DNA of 64,000 nucleotides, from positions 5,013,232 through 5,077,231 of the forward strand of contig CM070599.1 in NCBI GenBank assembly GCA_036346395.1, in the 5' to 3' direction. Each line of letters begins with the position of its first letter. Position 1 is the first letter of the stretch. Source of the DNA: Hsuehochloa calcarea (lineage: Eukaryota > Streptophyta > Magnoliopsida > Poales > Poaceae). Both the position numbers and the translations under genes were made by a program. The notes beneath the pieces are model-generated. The model worked only from the letters and a program-made list of their open reading frames with translations, was not told where the DNA came from and ran no database searches. Positions 48,901 to 60,900 of the stretch are shown piece by piece.

Positions 48901-49127
48901 ACAAAAAATAAAACACTTTTTAAAATGCAAGAAAATACTTACAATAATACCAGCAAGCACTAATAAACTCAATTAAACCAAATTTGAATTAATTTAAGTT
49001 TGATTAATTCATATTAAATTATTATTTATTTCTAAATTTCAAGTTAAGGTTTAGCAACATAATAAAACCAAATGGTTAATTTTAAATTTTGAAATTTTCA
49101 AAATGCCCAGAAAATAGGGATGTTACA
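45958..49127 (-). mobile_element. Solo LTR F, related to the LTRs of D and E
   Basis: In + coordinates it starts TGTTGGGACCTTGGG and ends ATAGGGATGTTACA. Read on the minus strand it aligns with D LTR pieces (CTTAGCC..GCTTAGTC near 47210 against 49570; ATTTTGGTTT and CCCACAGGCAATCGAGTGGAG near 46190-46240 against 50570-50630). The GC-rich block is at 47760-48720. No interior and no clear target duplication (GATAA and AATAG) was seen, although the copia LTR reads on across it (GTGTGGATAA, then TAGCTTGGAGG). It carries a ggtccatggacc-like inverted motif near 47790. Confidence 0.82.
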
Positions 49128-49373
49128 AATAGCTTGGAGGTGTTGCTGTGAAGCATCAACACTAGGACGACCCGCAACTCGTGACGATCATTGGAGCAGG
49201 AGGAGAAGACACGCGACAAGTACGACCACTACTGCATCAACTCGCTACATCGACTCTACTTCCGCTACGAGTCGGCGCGTCTAGTGGTAATCTCGTAATC
49301 TATTCTAGCGGAGGTTCCTTGGTTGCGCGGTAGAAATTTTTTTGTGCTATCGTAGCCTTCCCGCGATCCTACA
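49128..49373 (+). mobile_element. Copia LTR, last segment
   Basis: It contains GAAGCATCAACACTAGGACGACC and AATTTTTTTGTGCTATCG, typical of the 3' part of Angela/BARE-type LTRs, and ends CGATCCTACA. The next bases, CTTTG, nearly repeat the CTTTA before 32310 (4 of 5), and the D LTR continues beyond. With both nested elements removed the copia LTR would be about 2.1 kb with no interior, so it is a solo LTR. Confidence 0.75.
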
Positions 49374-50849
49374 CTTTGATTATGTCGTACCCATTTTATA
49401 AAATTATATTATTTTATATTAGCATGCATTGGTATTTTTATATTAATGGTTTCTGGGAATAGTTAAATACCTATTTGACAGTACATGTTGACATCTACCC
49501 TTGGACACCACAGGTTGGGGAATCATAGTTGGATATTATTGTAATACCAATATGGGTGTGTATTATGCTTAGCCATGCTTAGTCACGATGGGATTCATTA
49601 TCACATGTTCATAAATGATTAAAGTTAACCTAAAGACATGGAATTGGTGCGATGCCACTATTGTGCAGCTGTGGTATGAGGTCACAATTATGTCAATTGC
49701 GGTGTGATGTCGCCGTTATAAAATTTTATGCCATGTCATGGGTTGTCATTATCTTGGGTGAAAAAAATGATTTATACTCGGGCCAGTGATCGTGCACTAA
49801 ATGGGGGGTGTGTGAGGCAATGCGGGAGGCACATTTTGGGTGTGGGAGGCACTTAGGTGCGCAAGGCACATGGGATGAGGTGGCCTCGCCTGAGTAGTCA
49901 CTAAGAACTTAACTTTATGCACCATTGATCTGGGACATACCGTACAACCACAGGTCCATTTATGAGGTGAACCTGGCCAACTAATTAGCAATGTTTTGAT
50001 TTGGTTTTGTTTTGTTTGATTATGGCGCAAGAGAGGGCCGGCGTGGTGAAACCTTAGCGCGCAGCACCGAGTCAAAACAGACCTTTGTAAAAGTCTTATG
50101 ATAATCACTTAGTCGCACACCTCAAAAGTGTGTTAAATGGACAATATAAGTTGATTAGCTATTGTGGGTCAAGCTATACAACCTCTGTAGAGTGTTAAAA
50201 ACTATTTGAATAGCCGTGTCCCCGGTTACGGACAATGGGTAGTGATTTCACACGAGGGGTAGATTTTCATTAAAAAATATTGGAATAGTTTGGTTGGGAA
50301 GTGAATGGGGTATTCAGTGGTTGTTTCAAAAGAACTTATTTACTTATATATTTAATCTTTTAAATTATGCTTTTCAATCTATTTACTGTATTTACTGCCA
50401 ATACTACTTTATGCAAAATAGCCATAAAGTTATCCTTGTTCAAGCCTTGCATGAATACTTTATGTACTCACTGCTTTATGAATTCTTGATCAGTCAACGC
50501 AGATGAACTAGAGAACACTGAGTTCTATGAAGAAGATTACTTTGGAGACTATGCGAACTAGGTCGCGTTCTCCACTCGATTGCCTGTGGGTACGTCGGAT
50601 GGCTACCACGAGATATTTTGGTTTCCGCTGCAAGTTTATCTTTTGTTATTAAGCCTTACGTGACAACCTTTGTAAGACTTGACCATAAGGTCCTTTTGCT
50701 ACTAAGTAATATTACTTTGTCTGCTTCATTAGCTACTTTGTTGTATGGATATGATAACATCGATATTGCAACTGTGTGAGCTAGCTACTGATCTGGGTGT
50801 AGCTCAGAATACACAGAGGTCTCAGGTCCAGTGACCTGGGGTCTCGATA
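49374..50849 (+). mobile_element. Element D: 5' LTR, last segment
   Basis: It continues the D LTR after the copia LTR and ends GGGGTCTCGATA directly before the primer-binding site. It aligns with the reverse complement of LTR F (ATTATGCTTAGCC, GATAACATC..CAACTGTGTG). The terminal CA appears mutated to TA. Confidence 0.85.
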
Positions 50850-50854
50850 AGAAA

Positions 50855-50866
50855 TGGTATCAGAGC
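50855..50866 (+). promoter_or_regulatory. Element D primer-binding site
   Basis: TGGTATCAGAGC, five bases after the LTR end. Confidence 0.92.
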
Positions 50867-51438
50867 CATATCGACTGTAGGACGCAACCATAGTTAGAAA
50901 GTTGTTCTAGTCAAAAACATCAAAATTTATTTTATAAATCAAACCAATTGATTAACTTGAATGGTTATTCTTCTCTCATATTATTCTATTCTTTTCTCAT
51001 CTATTCTACTCTTTTCTCATTTCATTCTCCGGTGCTTACGTCTTATCTTTTTAAAAACTTTGTTTTTGAATTTAAATTGACCTCCTTATCTCGAAAATAT
51101 CTATAAGATCGAGCCTTTGGTGATCAAAGCGATGGATGTCCTGGAAGCTTCAAGATCCACCGTTTTTCCAAGTTGACCATCCATGTAAGTTAGATTAGTA
51201 GTAGCCATTCTCAGTTTTAGTATCGTTTAGTCCGCGTAATATGATCTTTTTGCTTAAGTGTCGCAACTTAATTGCCTCTTAATAGCTTTCCAGCTATTTG
51301 TTCTTTGGGTTAAATCGACTTTTCCCAGTTAGGATGCTTCTGTCTTTCTCAATTGTCTCTCTCGTCTATTGTGCTTTTCCCTATCACCTATCATGCTTTC
51401 TTCTACTCTTCTATTAAACCCATAAAGATTTATTGCAA

Positions 51439-52467
51439 ATGGTTCAGACCCGCAACACAGCAAGTCAAGTTAACCCAGTGGATCTCAATACACCACCACC
51501 ACCTCCTCCGTTCGCAATAGCAGATCTGGGTTTGGATCAGTTTGTGGCAGCTCAGACGTGGTTGATGAATGCCATGAAGCATAATATGAATCAAATGATG
51601 AATCAGTAGAATCAGAATGCTGCTTCTTAAGTTGCAATGCTGAACAAAACAATCAAGAAGCTACCATGCCACCACCACCTCGAGCTTTTCAGTAATCAAA
51701 GTTTGCAGAGTTTATGAGGACACATCCACCTACTTTCTCCCAACTCACCTGAACCATTGTACGCATATGACTGGTTGCGCAACATAGCAAAGAAGCTGGC
51801 CATTGCTCGAAGTGACGATCGCGATAAGGTTCTATACGCCATGCATCAACTTGAAGGCACTACTACAGAATGGTGGGAGAATTACTATGCAGGCCATGAG
51901 AATCCACAATATATTACTTGGGCTGAGTTTTCAACAGCTTTCCGCCCCTCTCACATCCTAGATGGCATAGTAGAAATGAAGAAGAACGAGTTATGTGAGC
52001 TGTAGCAAGGAACCCTGTCCGTGAGTGAGTAGCTCAACAAGTTCACTCGACTCTCTCGTTATGCTCAAGAGGATGTCGCCTTGGATGATGCACGTCAAAA
52101 GCGTTTCAAGCGTGGACTTAGCCCCAGTTTGAAGGTTCAAATTGTCGGCAATGACTATGTAGATTTCCAACGTATGGTGGAAATACTGATAGAAGATTCT
52201 CGTCGGAAAATAAAAGAATCCTTCAAAAGGAAGATGATGCAACATGTGTTTCATCAGAATCATCTGCGGAGAGTCAAAATGAGTATGCAGCATCCTGTCT
52301 GTTTCACTCCTCCTGCCGCATTCAGGACCACTACACCGACACCTCACCTAGCTATTTCAGGAGTTAGCAACAACCAACCACATGGAAACAAAAATTCATT
52401 TCCAGGAGTAACCTGTTACAGATGCCACGAGATCGGTCATTATGCTCACAGTTGCCAACAAAAGTGA
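51439..52467 (+). pseudogene. Element D gag
   Basis: This is the only gene of element D. ATG 51439 gives MVQTRNTASQVNPVDLNTPP, then the capsid core LYAYDWLRNIAKKLA, LEGTTTEWWENYYAG and YITWAEFSTAFRPSH at 51757-51960. The nucleocapsid knuckle CYRCHEIGHYAHSC (intact C-X2-C-X4-H-X4-C) is at about 52414-52455. In-frame stops occur at 51607, 51628, 52003 and 52030, and a pair of compensating frameshifts lies around 51640-51740. The frame ends at 52467. The remaining 300 bases before the polypurine tract hold no protease or RT. It resembles the E gag in order and length. Confidence 0.9.
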
Positions 52468-52783
52468 GCCTCGACGATAATTCCATTTAACTTGGGAGCT
52501 ACACCAGCCATAATCACCACACTAGGAGCAGGCCAAGGGACAGCTCATATTCCAAGTCAAGCCACTAGGACTCTACTTCCTTCTTCAAAAGGTCGAGTGA
52601 ATCAAGTCACTACATAACCAGTCCAATCAGATCAGAACATCGTTCCTCGTATGTTTCTAGTCAGCTCAGTTCCCGTTTCGATTTTGTCTCACTTAGAAGA
52701 AAAAGTACTTTGGTTTAGTGAGCAAAGTCCGAGTTCCCGAAGCTATTCTCTAGTCAGCCCGAATCTCAGGGTCGAGATTCCCT
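52468..52783 (+). other. Short element D interior after gag, no pol
   Basis: About 315 bases between the gag stop and the PPT. The translation is broken and has no DTG/DSG, FIDD or integrase motif. Pol is absent rather than decayed, since there is no room for it. Confidence 0.75.
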
Positions 52784-52798
52784 AAAGGGGGGTAGGTT
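52784..52798 (+). promoter_or_regulatory. Element D polypurine tract
   Basis: AAAGGGGGGTAGGTT immediately precedes the LTR start TGTAACATC. Confidence 0.9.
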
Positions 52799-53972
52799 TG
52801 TAACATCTCAATTTTTAAGACTTTTTAAAAAAATTTCAAAATAAAAATAACCATTTGATTTTCGTTGAGTTGTTAAAGCTTAACTTGAAATTTTGAAAAT
52901 TAAAATTAATTTAAATGACTAGAGAAAACTACAATTAATTCAAAACTTGATTTATTTGGGTTTTCTGGTATTCAAAGTAAAAAAAGATTATTTAAAGTCT
53001 TTATTTGGATTGCTGGACTTAAAAAGGGTTTTTCCTTTTTTCTAAAAATTTTAAAAAAATTATCTGCAAAATGAAAAGTACTTAAAGTTGTACATAATTT
53101 TATTTAGTTCAAATAATTCAAGAAATTTGTGTGTGATTTTCTAGATTTTTGGATTTTATTTACTATTTTTTAAAAACATATATCCTTTTTCTCGATTTCT
53201 GTAAATAAAAAATCTCTAAAAATTTGTTTCCCTATTTGGGACAAATCCACTCCAGCCCATTCCTATTCCTGGGCCTCGGCCCATTTCGCCGCTCCCGGCC
53301 CAGTTGCCCGCTTCCTCTCTTCTCCCACTCTCTCTCTGCCCAGCGGGCCCCACCCTTCAGCGCACCTATCCTAGTCATCTTCCTTCTCCTGAACACCACA
53401 CCGCTCGTCCTCACCTACCACTCACCACCCCATCCCCTGGCCACACTTTCCCTGGTCTTCTGCCCCCACTTGCTCCTTTTGACCCGCCGCCCCGTCTCCT
53501 CCCTCACCGGCTTCGCGCCATGCCCTGCTCCCACCTCCTCGCCTGGTCGACGTCTCCTTCCTCTCGCCCATGCTACCAGTGCTCGCCCACATCACCGCTG
53601 CAATGAAAGTCTCCACCACCGGTGCGAATCTCGTCTCTTTTTCCCTCAGCAGTGTGCGCATTAAATTGCTCATCTTTCGCCGCACCCACCCCCTTTGTTC
53701 CCCCCCCCCCACGTGCTCCCGTCTCAGCCCTGTCGCGTCACCCTTGTCCCAGTCGAACCACCCAACGCCCTTGTCATCGAGCTTCGCACCTACGCCCCTG
53801 GACCCTCCTCTTTCCCCTCTTGCTTTCCCCCAACTCTCCCCCTCTGTCTCACACCCTCCTTGTCGCTCTTTGATCTTCTCCACCACCAGCCAGAGCTCGC
53901 GCCTCCACCTCTAGTGCCGCCGTTGAAGCCCCTCCGCCGTTGTGGTCGCCTCCGTTGGCTTCCCAAGCCCGC
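52799..53972 (+). mobile_element. Element D: 3' LTR, first part
   Basis: It starts TGTAACATCTC. 53280-53972 aligns with 30615-31310 of the 5' LTR. It is cut at CCCAAGCCCGC (53972), where the 5' LTR continues CCCGCGTTCGACC, by the LTR-like start TGTAATGTCCCC. Long frames at 53224-53914 on both strands come from the GC-rich block and match no protein. Confidence 0.88.
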
Positions 53973-54511
53973 TGTAATGTCCCCAAAATCCTTAAGTTAG
54001 TTTAGCTAAGCATCTCATTGATCATATGTGTAATTTTTGTAATAATTTTAAACTTTTGTTGTTTGTATTACAATTTCCTCATATTTTGAAACTTTTAACT
54101 AGAATTCAAGCTTCCTTTGATTCAAGAAAATTATTTTCATAGAAGTTTCTAAAAATAATTTATTCAAATACTAGATTATTCATATTGAATTGATATGAAT
54201 TTTCCTAAATTTTTAGAAGTCAAACTTGCCTCACCAAAATTAAAACCATCTTATAATTGCAGATCTGAAATGAATTAATTCTAAGAACTGGAGAATGAAC
54301 AGTACCTGAAGCAAATTTTCCTAAGCTCTAATCGAATCTGATAAAACTCACAAAATTTTTTAGAATTTAGTTACTTTGTTAAATCGCTCAGTCAAAACTA
54401 AAACACCAAGCCAAATATAAATTTAATTTTGAATTTCCCAGCCTTTGCCCGTCGCCTTGCCCAGCCGAGAGCCATTCGTTTGCCCCAGCAGAAATCACCC
54501 CTTGTCATCTT
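53973..54511 (+). mobile_element. LTR G, left part
   Basis: It starts TGTAATGTCCCCAAAATCC, similar to the E LTR start (TGTAACGTCCCAAAAT), right after CCCGC of the D LTR. It is interrupted at 54512 by the MULE and continues at 62904. Its other end was not found, so the element's length and type beyond being LTR-like are unknown. Confidence 0.65.
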
Positions 54512-54604
54512 GAATTTTTGGCCGATACGACCGATTTGCGCAGCGTATTAGCGGTTTTAACCAGCGTGCGATTGTATTTACAAAACTAAGCGGAAATTGG
54601 CGCC
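54512..54604 (+). repeat. MULE left terminal inverted repeat
   Basis: It starts GAATTTTTGGCCGATACGAC, continues GCGGTTTTAACCAG and ends GGAAATTGGCGCC. It pairs with 62814-62903 with scattered mismatches. Confidence 0.93.
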
Positions 54605-54971
54605 GGCAGCGCTACGCCACGCGAACCACACGCGCGCGCTCGCCCACTGCCCTGTATTGGCCTGGCGCTGCCTTAAAGACTGCACCGGCCGGCCGCGGTG
54701 GAGCATCTGTTAGCCTTCAAGATATATTGGAGAGCGATCATGCGATTTCATTTCGCAATGTTCTTCTGCTAAGTTCATTTTCAGTCACTCTCGCTCGCTC
54801 CTCTGCTCATTCTTTTCTTTTCATGCGCTTGCTCTCTCGATTATATTTCAACGTTATTAACCGTCATCGTCGTTCGCAGGTAGGTTTATCATAATTTTTA
54901 ATTTAGCTATATTCTTCTATGTTTAATTAGCCACATTGTCAGTAATGTTCGCTATGTATGTTTTGCTAGTC
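54605..54971 (+). promoter_or_regulatory. MULE left subterminal region and likely 5' leader of the PMD gene
   Basis: A GC-rich part with GCGCTACGCC and CCTGGCGCTGCC (compare the GCGCCAG motifs at the right end) is followed by a pyrimidine-rich leader. A plausible leader intron starts GTAGGTTTATC at 54880, after CGTTCGCAG, and ends TTGTCAG at 54942. No clear TATA box was seen apart from weak AT runs. Confidence 0.5.
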
Positions 54972-57560
54972 ATGTCTCTACCGGATCTACTAGAACAATT
55001 CTACGATGAGGACCACCGGTGCAAGTTGTGGCTCACCGCTGGCGTGGATGGCCCTCCGCCCCTGGCGCTTCGGGCGGGGAGGGACTGGTGGGCGTTAGAC
55101 GATCGTTACGTCCCGATCCTCTGGGAGACGGGCTTGTTGCCCTTTGTGAGGATGGTGTCCTTCCAACGGGGGTTCACCCTAGACGGCAGCCTGTTGTCCG
55201 CACTTGTGGACCGGTGGAGGCCCGAGACGCACACCTTCCATTTTCGGTGGGGTGAGATGACGATCACCCTAGAGGATGTCTCGTTCTTGACTGGTCTCCC
55301 GATCCGGGGTGTGCCGCTTGTTTCGGGCCCTCCGAGAGCAGACTGGAAGGTCAGGCTGGAGCAGCGGTTTGGCCAACCTCTGCCGGAGGGTGCACGTGGC
55401 GTCCTCGGGCTTGGCCGAGGCGATTCGTGAATGCCGCAGGGTGCACTGAGGCGTCGTTAGGGCGCATCTCGTTGCTTACCTTCTCCGGCTCTTTGGTTGG
55501 GTCTGTTTCCAACCACAAAGGCGATTTTTGAACCCCACTTCATCCGCCGCCGAGTCTTTGGTTGACGCGGGCCGAGCCGATGCCGCCTCTGGTGGGGATC
55601 ACCGTCCTTTGCGCTACATACCGAGGGTTGTGTGGCGCCAGCGGTCGGCGGACTCTGTAGCAACCTAGTCGTGTGCTACGTGCTCCTGCAGCTGTGGAGT
55701 TGGGAGCACTTCCCTGTTGGGCGGCCGACCATTGAGACAGCGGCGCACCCGTTCCCTCTCCCAGATGACGACATACCACATGACCCCATAGACGCGCCCA
55801 CCATGGGCTTACGGTGGGCGCGGCGGTCGCTCTCGCTGGGCCAACAGAAGACCGGCGAGGTGCTACTCGTACCACAACGAGTTCGAGTTATTGCACGGCG
55901 ACATCATCCGTGTCCATGGCATGCTGATTTTCTCCTCGCGGTTGCGCCGCACGGATGTCCGCTTCATGCCTCGTGGATCGATTTTGTGGACGACGACACG
56001 CCACCGGTGTTCTCACATATGGTGGAGCCTTACGCCGCAGCAGCGTAATGCGACGATTTGTCGATACCGGCTCGTGCCCCGAACGGCGGCCCTCGGGCGA
56101 GCCGTACACCGTGAGTCAAATTTCATCCAAGTAATTTTGCGATCCTTACGTCTTCTTTTGTAACATTAATCTTTCCGAAAATGCACGAGCAATCGAGGTC
56201 GGGTGGGCATATTTTGGGTGGCAAATGCACCAAACGGTGGATTGAGACATGGCTTCACGGGGTGCGTGGATGTATGGCATGAGCCGCGTCCATATGACCC
56301 TCGATCGTGCAGTGCGTACATGGAGTGGTACATGCCACGAACGCAAGCAAGACTCACCATTCCTCCTCCGGGCGCCCGAGGAGGTGACATTTCGACGCAC
56401 CAAGAGAGCCTCCGCCGCCGCACGGCCGTCCCACAAATTCAAGACATGACGACACCGTCACGACACTTACAACCTCTCGGTTCGCAGCTTTGTTGACGAT
56501 ATTCGTATTTTTGTTAATGAACACATTACATATGTCACTACTGATTGGAGCGGGCGGCGCAGCGGCCTGGCCCGCAATGGACGAGGCCCAACTCAGCCCA
56601 GATAGAACCCCGGCGGCATATAAAAGAGTTTTGAAGCACATCTCGGCGGAGATGAAGAAGATAGTAAAGAACTTGAGCTGTGGTCGTTCGAGGGACGACG
56701 CCTTGCGACGGCACGAAGTGGGGGCCGTGCTCACCCGCTAGGTCACCACGACCTAGCGAGTCCGTGAGCGTCGTGGCGTTCCCGTCGGTCATCTGCGGGC
56801 CAGTCGCCGCAGGTAAGTCGCTATGTACAAATTTACATCAAGTTTTGTAATTATGCCTTACGTTCCGCTAACATCATGCCGTTCTCTCGCCAGTAGGTCC
56901 GTCGGGATGAATCACTTCATCGTCCGGACCCGTACCGACTGCCGCCGCCCTCGGTTATCTCGTGACCGCACATCCGGGAGGTACGAGGTTCTTAGTTTAC
57001 ATCCAGAGTGTTCATTTGTACTAACATCATTTCGTCTTGCGACCTTGACCCACAGGGGGTGACGGCCAGTTCACATCGACTGATGACGACGATACGGGCC
57101 TCCCAACTCCTACCAGGGAGCAGTACACGACGCCAGGGCAAGGACAATGGCAGCTAGGGTTTTAGCGTCGCAGGCGAGCTCCTCCGGTTCGCCCCTGACG
57201 TTCAAGAGCAGATGTCCTCCGAGTTCGGTGCCCCACGGTATACTCCAGGCGAGAGTTCATCCGCGCAACTGGAGTTGTAGGCATCGTACCCCCAGAGTGG
57301 CCCCCAGAGTGGTTTTCTAGCCTCCGTCGTGGATGAATTCCTCGGTGTCCCCGTGCTCGGCACGCCTCATCAAGGCGACATGTCGCCTACCGACTCTGCT
57401 CGGACTCGATCTCTCGTCCACCTCCGCCTCAACGGTCTCCGTACCCCCTCCGAACCGACACACGTTCTCCAGAGCGGTGGACGTATTCCACGGGTCATGC
57501 TCGGCGCAAAACAAGGCCGCGCACGCGGACGCAGCCGCAGCAGGGAGAGAGTAGTGGCTC
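54972..57560 (+). pseudogene. Plant mobile domain (PMD) protein gene of the MULE, multi-exon, interrupted
   Basis: PMD proteins are found in transposons and in host relatives such as MAIL1/MAIN; the biochemical role is not established. ATG 54972 (MSLPDLLEQFYDEDHRCKLW) is chosen over the TTG-started extension. The PMD signature follows: LLPFVRMVSFQRGFTLDGSL, LLSALVDRWRPETHTFHFRW, GEMTITLEDVSFLTGLPIRG. The frame breaks at about 55400-55430. It resumes at about 55692 with LWSWEHFPVGRPTIE, then at 56280-56360 with WHEPRPYDPRSCSAYMEWYM and PRTQARLTIPPP. KRVLKHISAEMKKIVKNL is at about 56625-56680. Introns with GT-AG ends are likely at about 56814-56893 (GTAAGTCG to TCGCCAG) and 56981-57055 (GTACGAGG to CCCACAG). 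The tail is VVDEFLGVPVLGTPHQGDM at about 57325. Several shifts are not explained by introns. Confidence 0.88.
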
Positions 57561-57949
57561 AGACGAGTGAGTCGTATAGTTTCACGTGTTATGCGATTTT
57601 CATTGTACTACATGCTTGTTATCGCTATTTCGTATGAGTGTCTTGTTCGTATTAATCAATAAACGTACAAACTTTTTGTATAATGATTCCACTCCATTAA
57701 ACCTTCGAGACCTCTCGTGGCCTCCTGAGACCTCCTTTGTATGAAGTACATTAATTGATCTGTACGAAAGCAAAGTTATATCAAAAGATTCTTAACAAAT
57801 AAAATAATACAAAAATTACATAATCAAATACACTTTGTCAAACACAAAAATTTTCATTTTTTTTGACCTCATTTGCTATAATTTAAAATTCGGGGAGACC
57901 GGCTTGTTGCGATTATGAAGATGCCGTACAACATGTGGGTAGCAACTAC
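57561..57949. terminator. Spacer between the two convergent MULE genes, with polyadenylation-like signals
   Basis: AT-rich spacer. On the + strand ATCAATAAACG at 57653-57663 is a candidate poly(A) signal for the PMD gene. Many A and T runs follow, and no coding motif was seen. Ends of transcripts from both genes would fall here. Confidence 0.45.
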
Positions 57950-60900
57950 TTAACGATGTGTGCTACTTGTCTCCGCGGCGCCATAGCAAGGGAGCCTTGT
58001 CTCGACGTCGGTGGGTCTCGGTCGAAGGAGCCTTCCCCTTATCGCCAGACTCTCCACGTCGGGCTGGTATGTCGAAGTCGTCCGTACCCTGCGATTGTAT
58101 GATGTAAGTACATCGTACAGTACAAAACGTAACAAGAATGTCAATTGTTCATAACTCACGTCGTCCATGTAGATTGCTCCCGGACGATCGGATCTGTTAA
58201 TGGCGGCCGGCTCACCAAGCATGAGCCTTTCCGTGCCCTTGTCACGGACCGCCCACGTCGGGCCGGTGTGTCGAAGTCGTCCATGTCTCTGCGTTTGCAT
58301 GATGTAAGTGCACCGTATAGTGAAAATCATAAGAAGGATGTAATTTCTTCATAATCGGCGTCGTGGATACGGATGGCGCCGAGGCGGCCGGATCTGTTGT
58401 GGCGGCGGGCTCGACCTCATGAGCCTTTCCTTGCCCTTGTTACGGGAATGTCCACGTCGGCCGGTGTGTCGAAGTCGTCCATGTCCTGCGTTTGCATGAT
58501 GTAAGTACACCGTATAGTGAAAATCATAAGAAGGATGTAATTTCTTCATAATCGGCGTTTGCATGAGCCTTTCCTTGTCGTCGATATGGATTACGCTCGG
58601 GAGTTTATGGGGTCCTTCGTGCCTCCTCATCAGTACGTAAGGTTTCCACCGTGAGAAGTTCTCGCCCGCACCGAGTAGTTTAGCATGTACTCTGCCGGAT
58701 GAATGCCATGTCGTACATCTCGGGCCGTCAATCCATTTGGAAGAAGTGGCGGCGCATCTCGGCCGCATTACGTGGGGATGAAGTTAAAAATTGAAGGAAT
58801 TAAACATTGGGAGGAAAATCGATGCGCTTGAAAGAAACGCTTACCATGTAGTGGCCGCTTTGTAGTGCGCCCGGGCGGCCGTGGTGCGGGTGTGTGGAAT
58901 GAATGATCTCTGCGGTTCACCACACACACTTGGGACCGCAAGCGTGGTGGCACTGGAGCATCTTTCATTGAAAAATCCGGGTATTTTAGTTGTTTCCTCT
59001 TCTGCGCAAAGCCGATTTAAACTCGCAACATCCTCTTGTAGAAGTTTACGAAGAGTCCATAGCCGGTCTCGTATAATTTTCTGTTGTACATAACAAGCAA
59101 GATGTAAAAACTTTAAATTACGACAATCGAGTGACGACCGGACGAACTAGGTCTGCATTGGGACAATCCTTCATTGAGTGCCGGGGTCTTGCATATCCCG
59201 CACTTCACCGGCGGCTATCTTGATACGTTGACTAGCATCCATGTCATTCCGAAGCGCTGCGTCTGCCGTCGCCCTTCCCTATTCTCTTCAAGTCCTGTTG
59301 GGACCCGATTGCACCATGTCGGGCCAAAGATCCTTGTAGTTCATTTCCAAACCATACGAGTGAAACTCTCCGCTCCATGTACCGAATAGGTGCCGCATGT
59401 CGTAGTACTCAGAGATGTATGGTGTAGCCATCTCGCCGCATTTGGGCACATGCCTTGTACACGCGCGAGCATGGTTTGTGGAAGAGCTTTGGCTTGTTGC
59501 GGTGCATGTCGCCACATCACCCGTGGTGCATGCCTTTTCTTTCCCCTAGCATGACTATTGGCGTATTTACGCCGAAGCTTGATCTCGTACTTTACTTTGG
59601 TCGTCGATCACCGAATGTCGTGCATTGGGCCTTCTCCATCTTCCGATCCATGTGTCTCGCATGTTCTCGGACCACCGCTTGCCTTCGTCCATCGCCGCTT
59701 GGCTGCGGTGGCTCTATTCACGAAATAACCAGCGGTGCGAGTCCATGTCTCTGGACAACCGCAGTGATAGGGAGCCCGCGCACACCTTCGGGGCGCTATT
59801 GTAGACCTCGGACATGTTGGTCGTCATAACGCCGTACCTCGCACCGCCTCTGTGTCATAGAGGAGGGACCATTTCTCCAATTCAGAGCGTGGTCGTTAAT
59901 CCACCGGGAGAAGGTTATGGCGCTACTAGGTTGCTCCTCTCCGGAGTGGACTCCTTGTATGTCTCGTAGTCCGGTGTTCAAGGTCTCTCCAAATAGACTC
60001 AAACTTCCGTCGGCGGTTACGCATACACAATGCCTTGAACGTCTTCATGAGTTCTGATCGCGAACCGCGTGAACAAGTTAGATGCAAGATGCCTCATGCA
60101 CCACCGATTGCACGTCGCTCCATCGGTGAGATGGATCCATCCCACGCCGCATGATGTTGATGGCCGCCAACAACCCAAAGATTGCGATGCGTGACTAGGC
60201 GAGCGTTGGCGGTCTCCCACCACGCCCACTTCACGCTCTCCAAGAACCACACCACCGGATGTGTTCTCGCCTCGACAATGGCAAATGCAACCGGAGAAGT
60301 TGGTCATTCGCCGCCGCCACCGCGGTGAGGATGGTGCCCTTGTACTTCCCGTGAGAAAAGTGCCATCCATCGTTAGCACGGACGGCGTAACTTGAAGCCC
60401 CTGATGGCCTGAGCGAAAGCCCAGAACACCCTATCCAGTATGAAGTGGTTGGGCCCTTTTTCAGCATCTTCACGGTCCAGCTTGTTTATGTACGTGCCGG
60501 GGTTTGATCCGGCAATCGGTGAAGCAATCACGGCACAAGGTTGTACGCCTCTTCCTATGTCCCGCATATAGTCTCGATGACTTTCGCTTGGCTCGTCGAA
60601 CCTTGTCAGTAGCTAATCGGATAGCCAACCCGATTGGCGACTTCCGACATCATCGGCTTGGGGAGATGGACACGTCGCCTCAACTAGGTGCGTGATGAGG
60701 TTTGCAACATATGCGGAAGTCACGTTCCGATGCTGCCGCAGGGCTCGCTGAGCTCGCAGGTGTGGTCGATCAGCTCCTTGACCGTGAAGACCGAGCCAAA
60801 GATCTTTGCTCGGAGAGCGCTGACCTTGCCAGGGCAGCCTTCTACTATGCACTTCACTGCGTACTTCCCTGGGTTGGACCGGTGCACTCGGTACACACGG

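Noticed and set aside
45953..49132. Target duplication for LTR F
   Set aside because: The flanks GATAA and AATAG share only ATA-type letters; the LTR ends and reading-through of the copia LTR support the insertion, but a duplication cannot be claimed.
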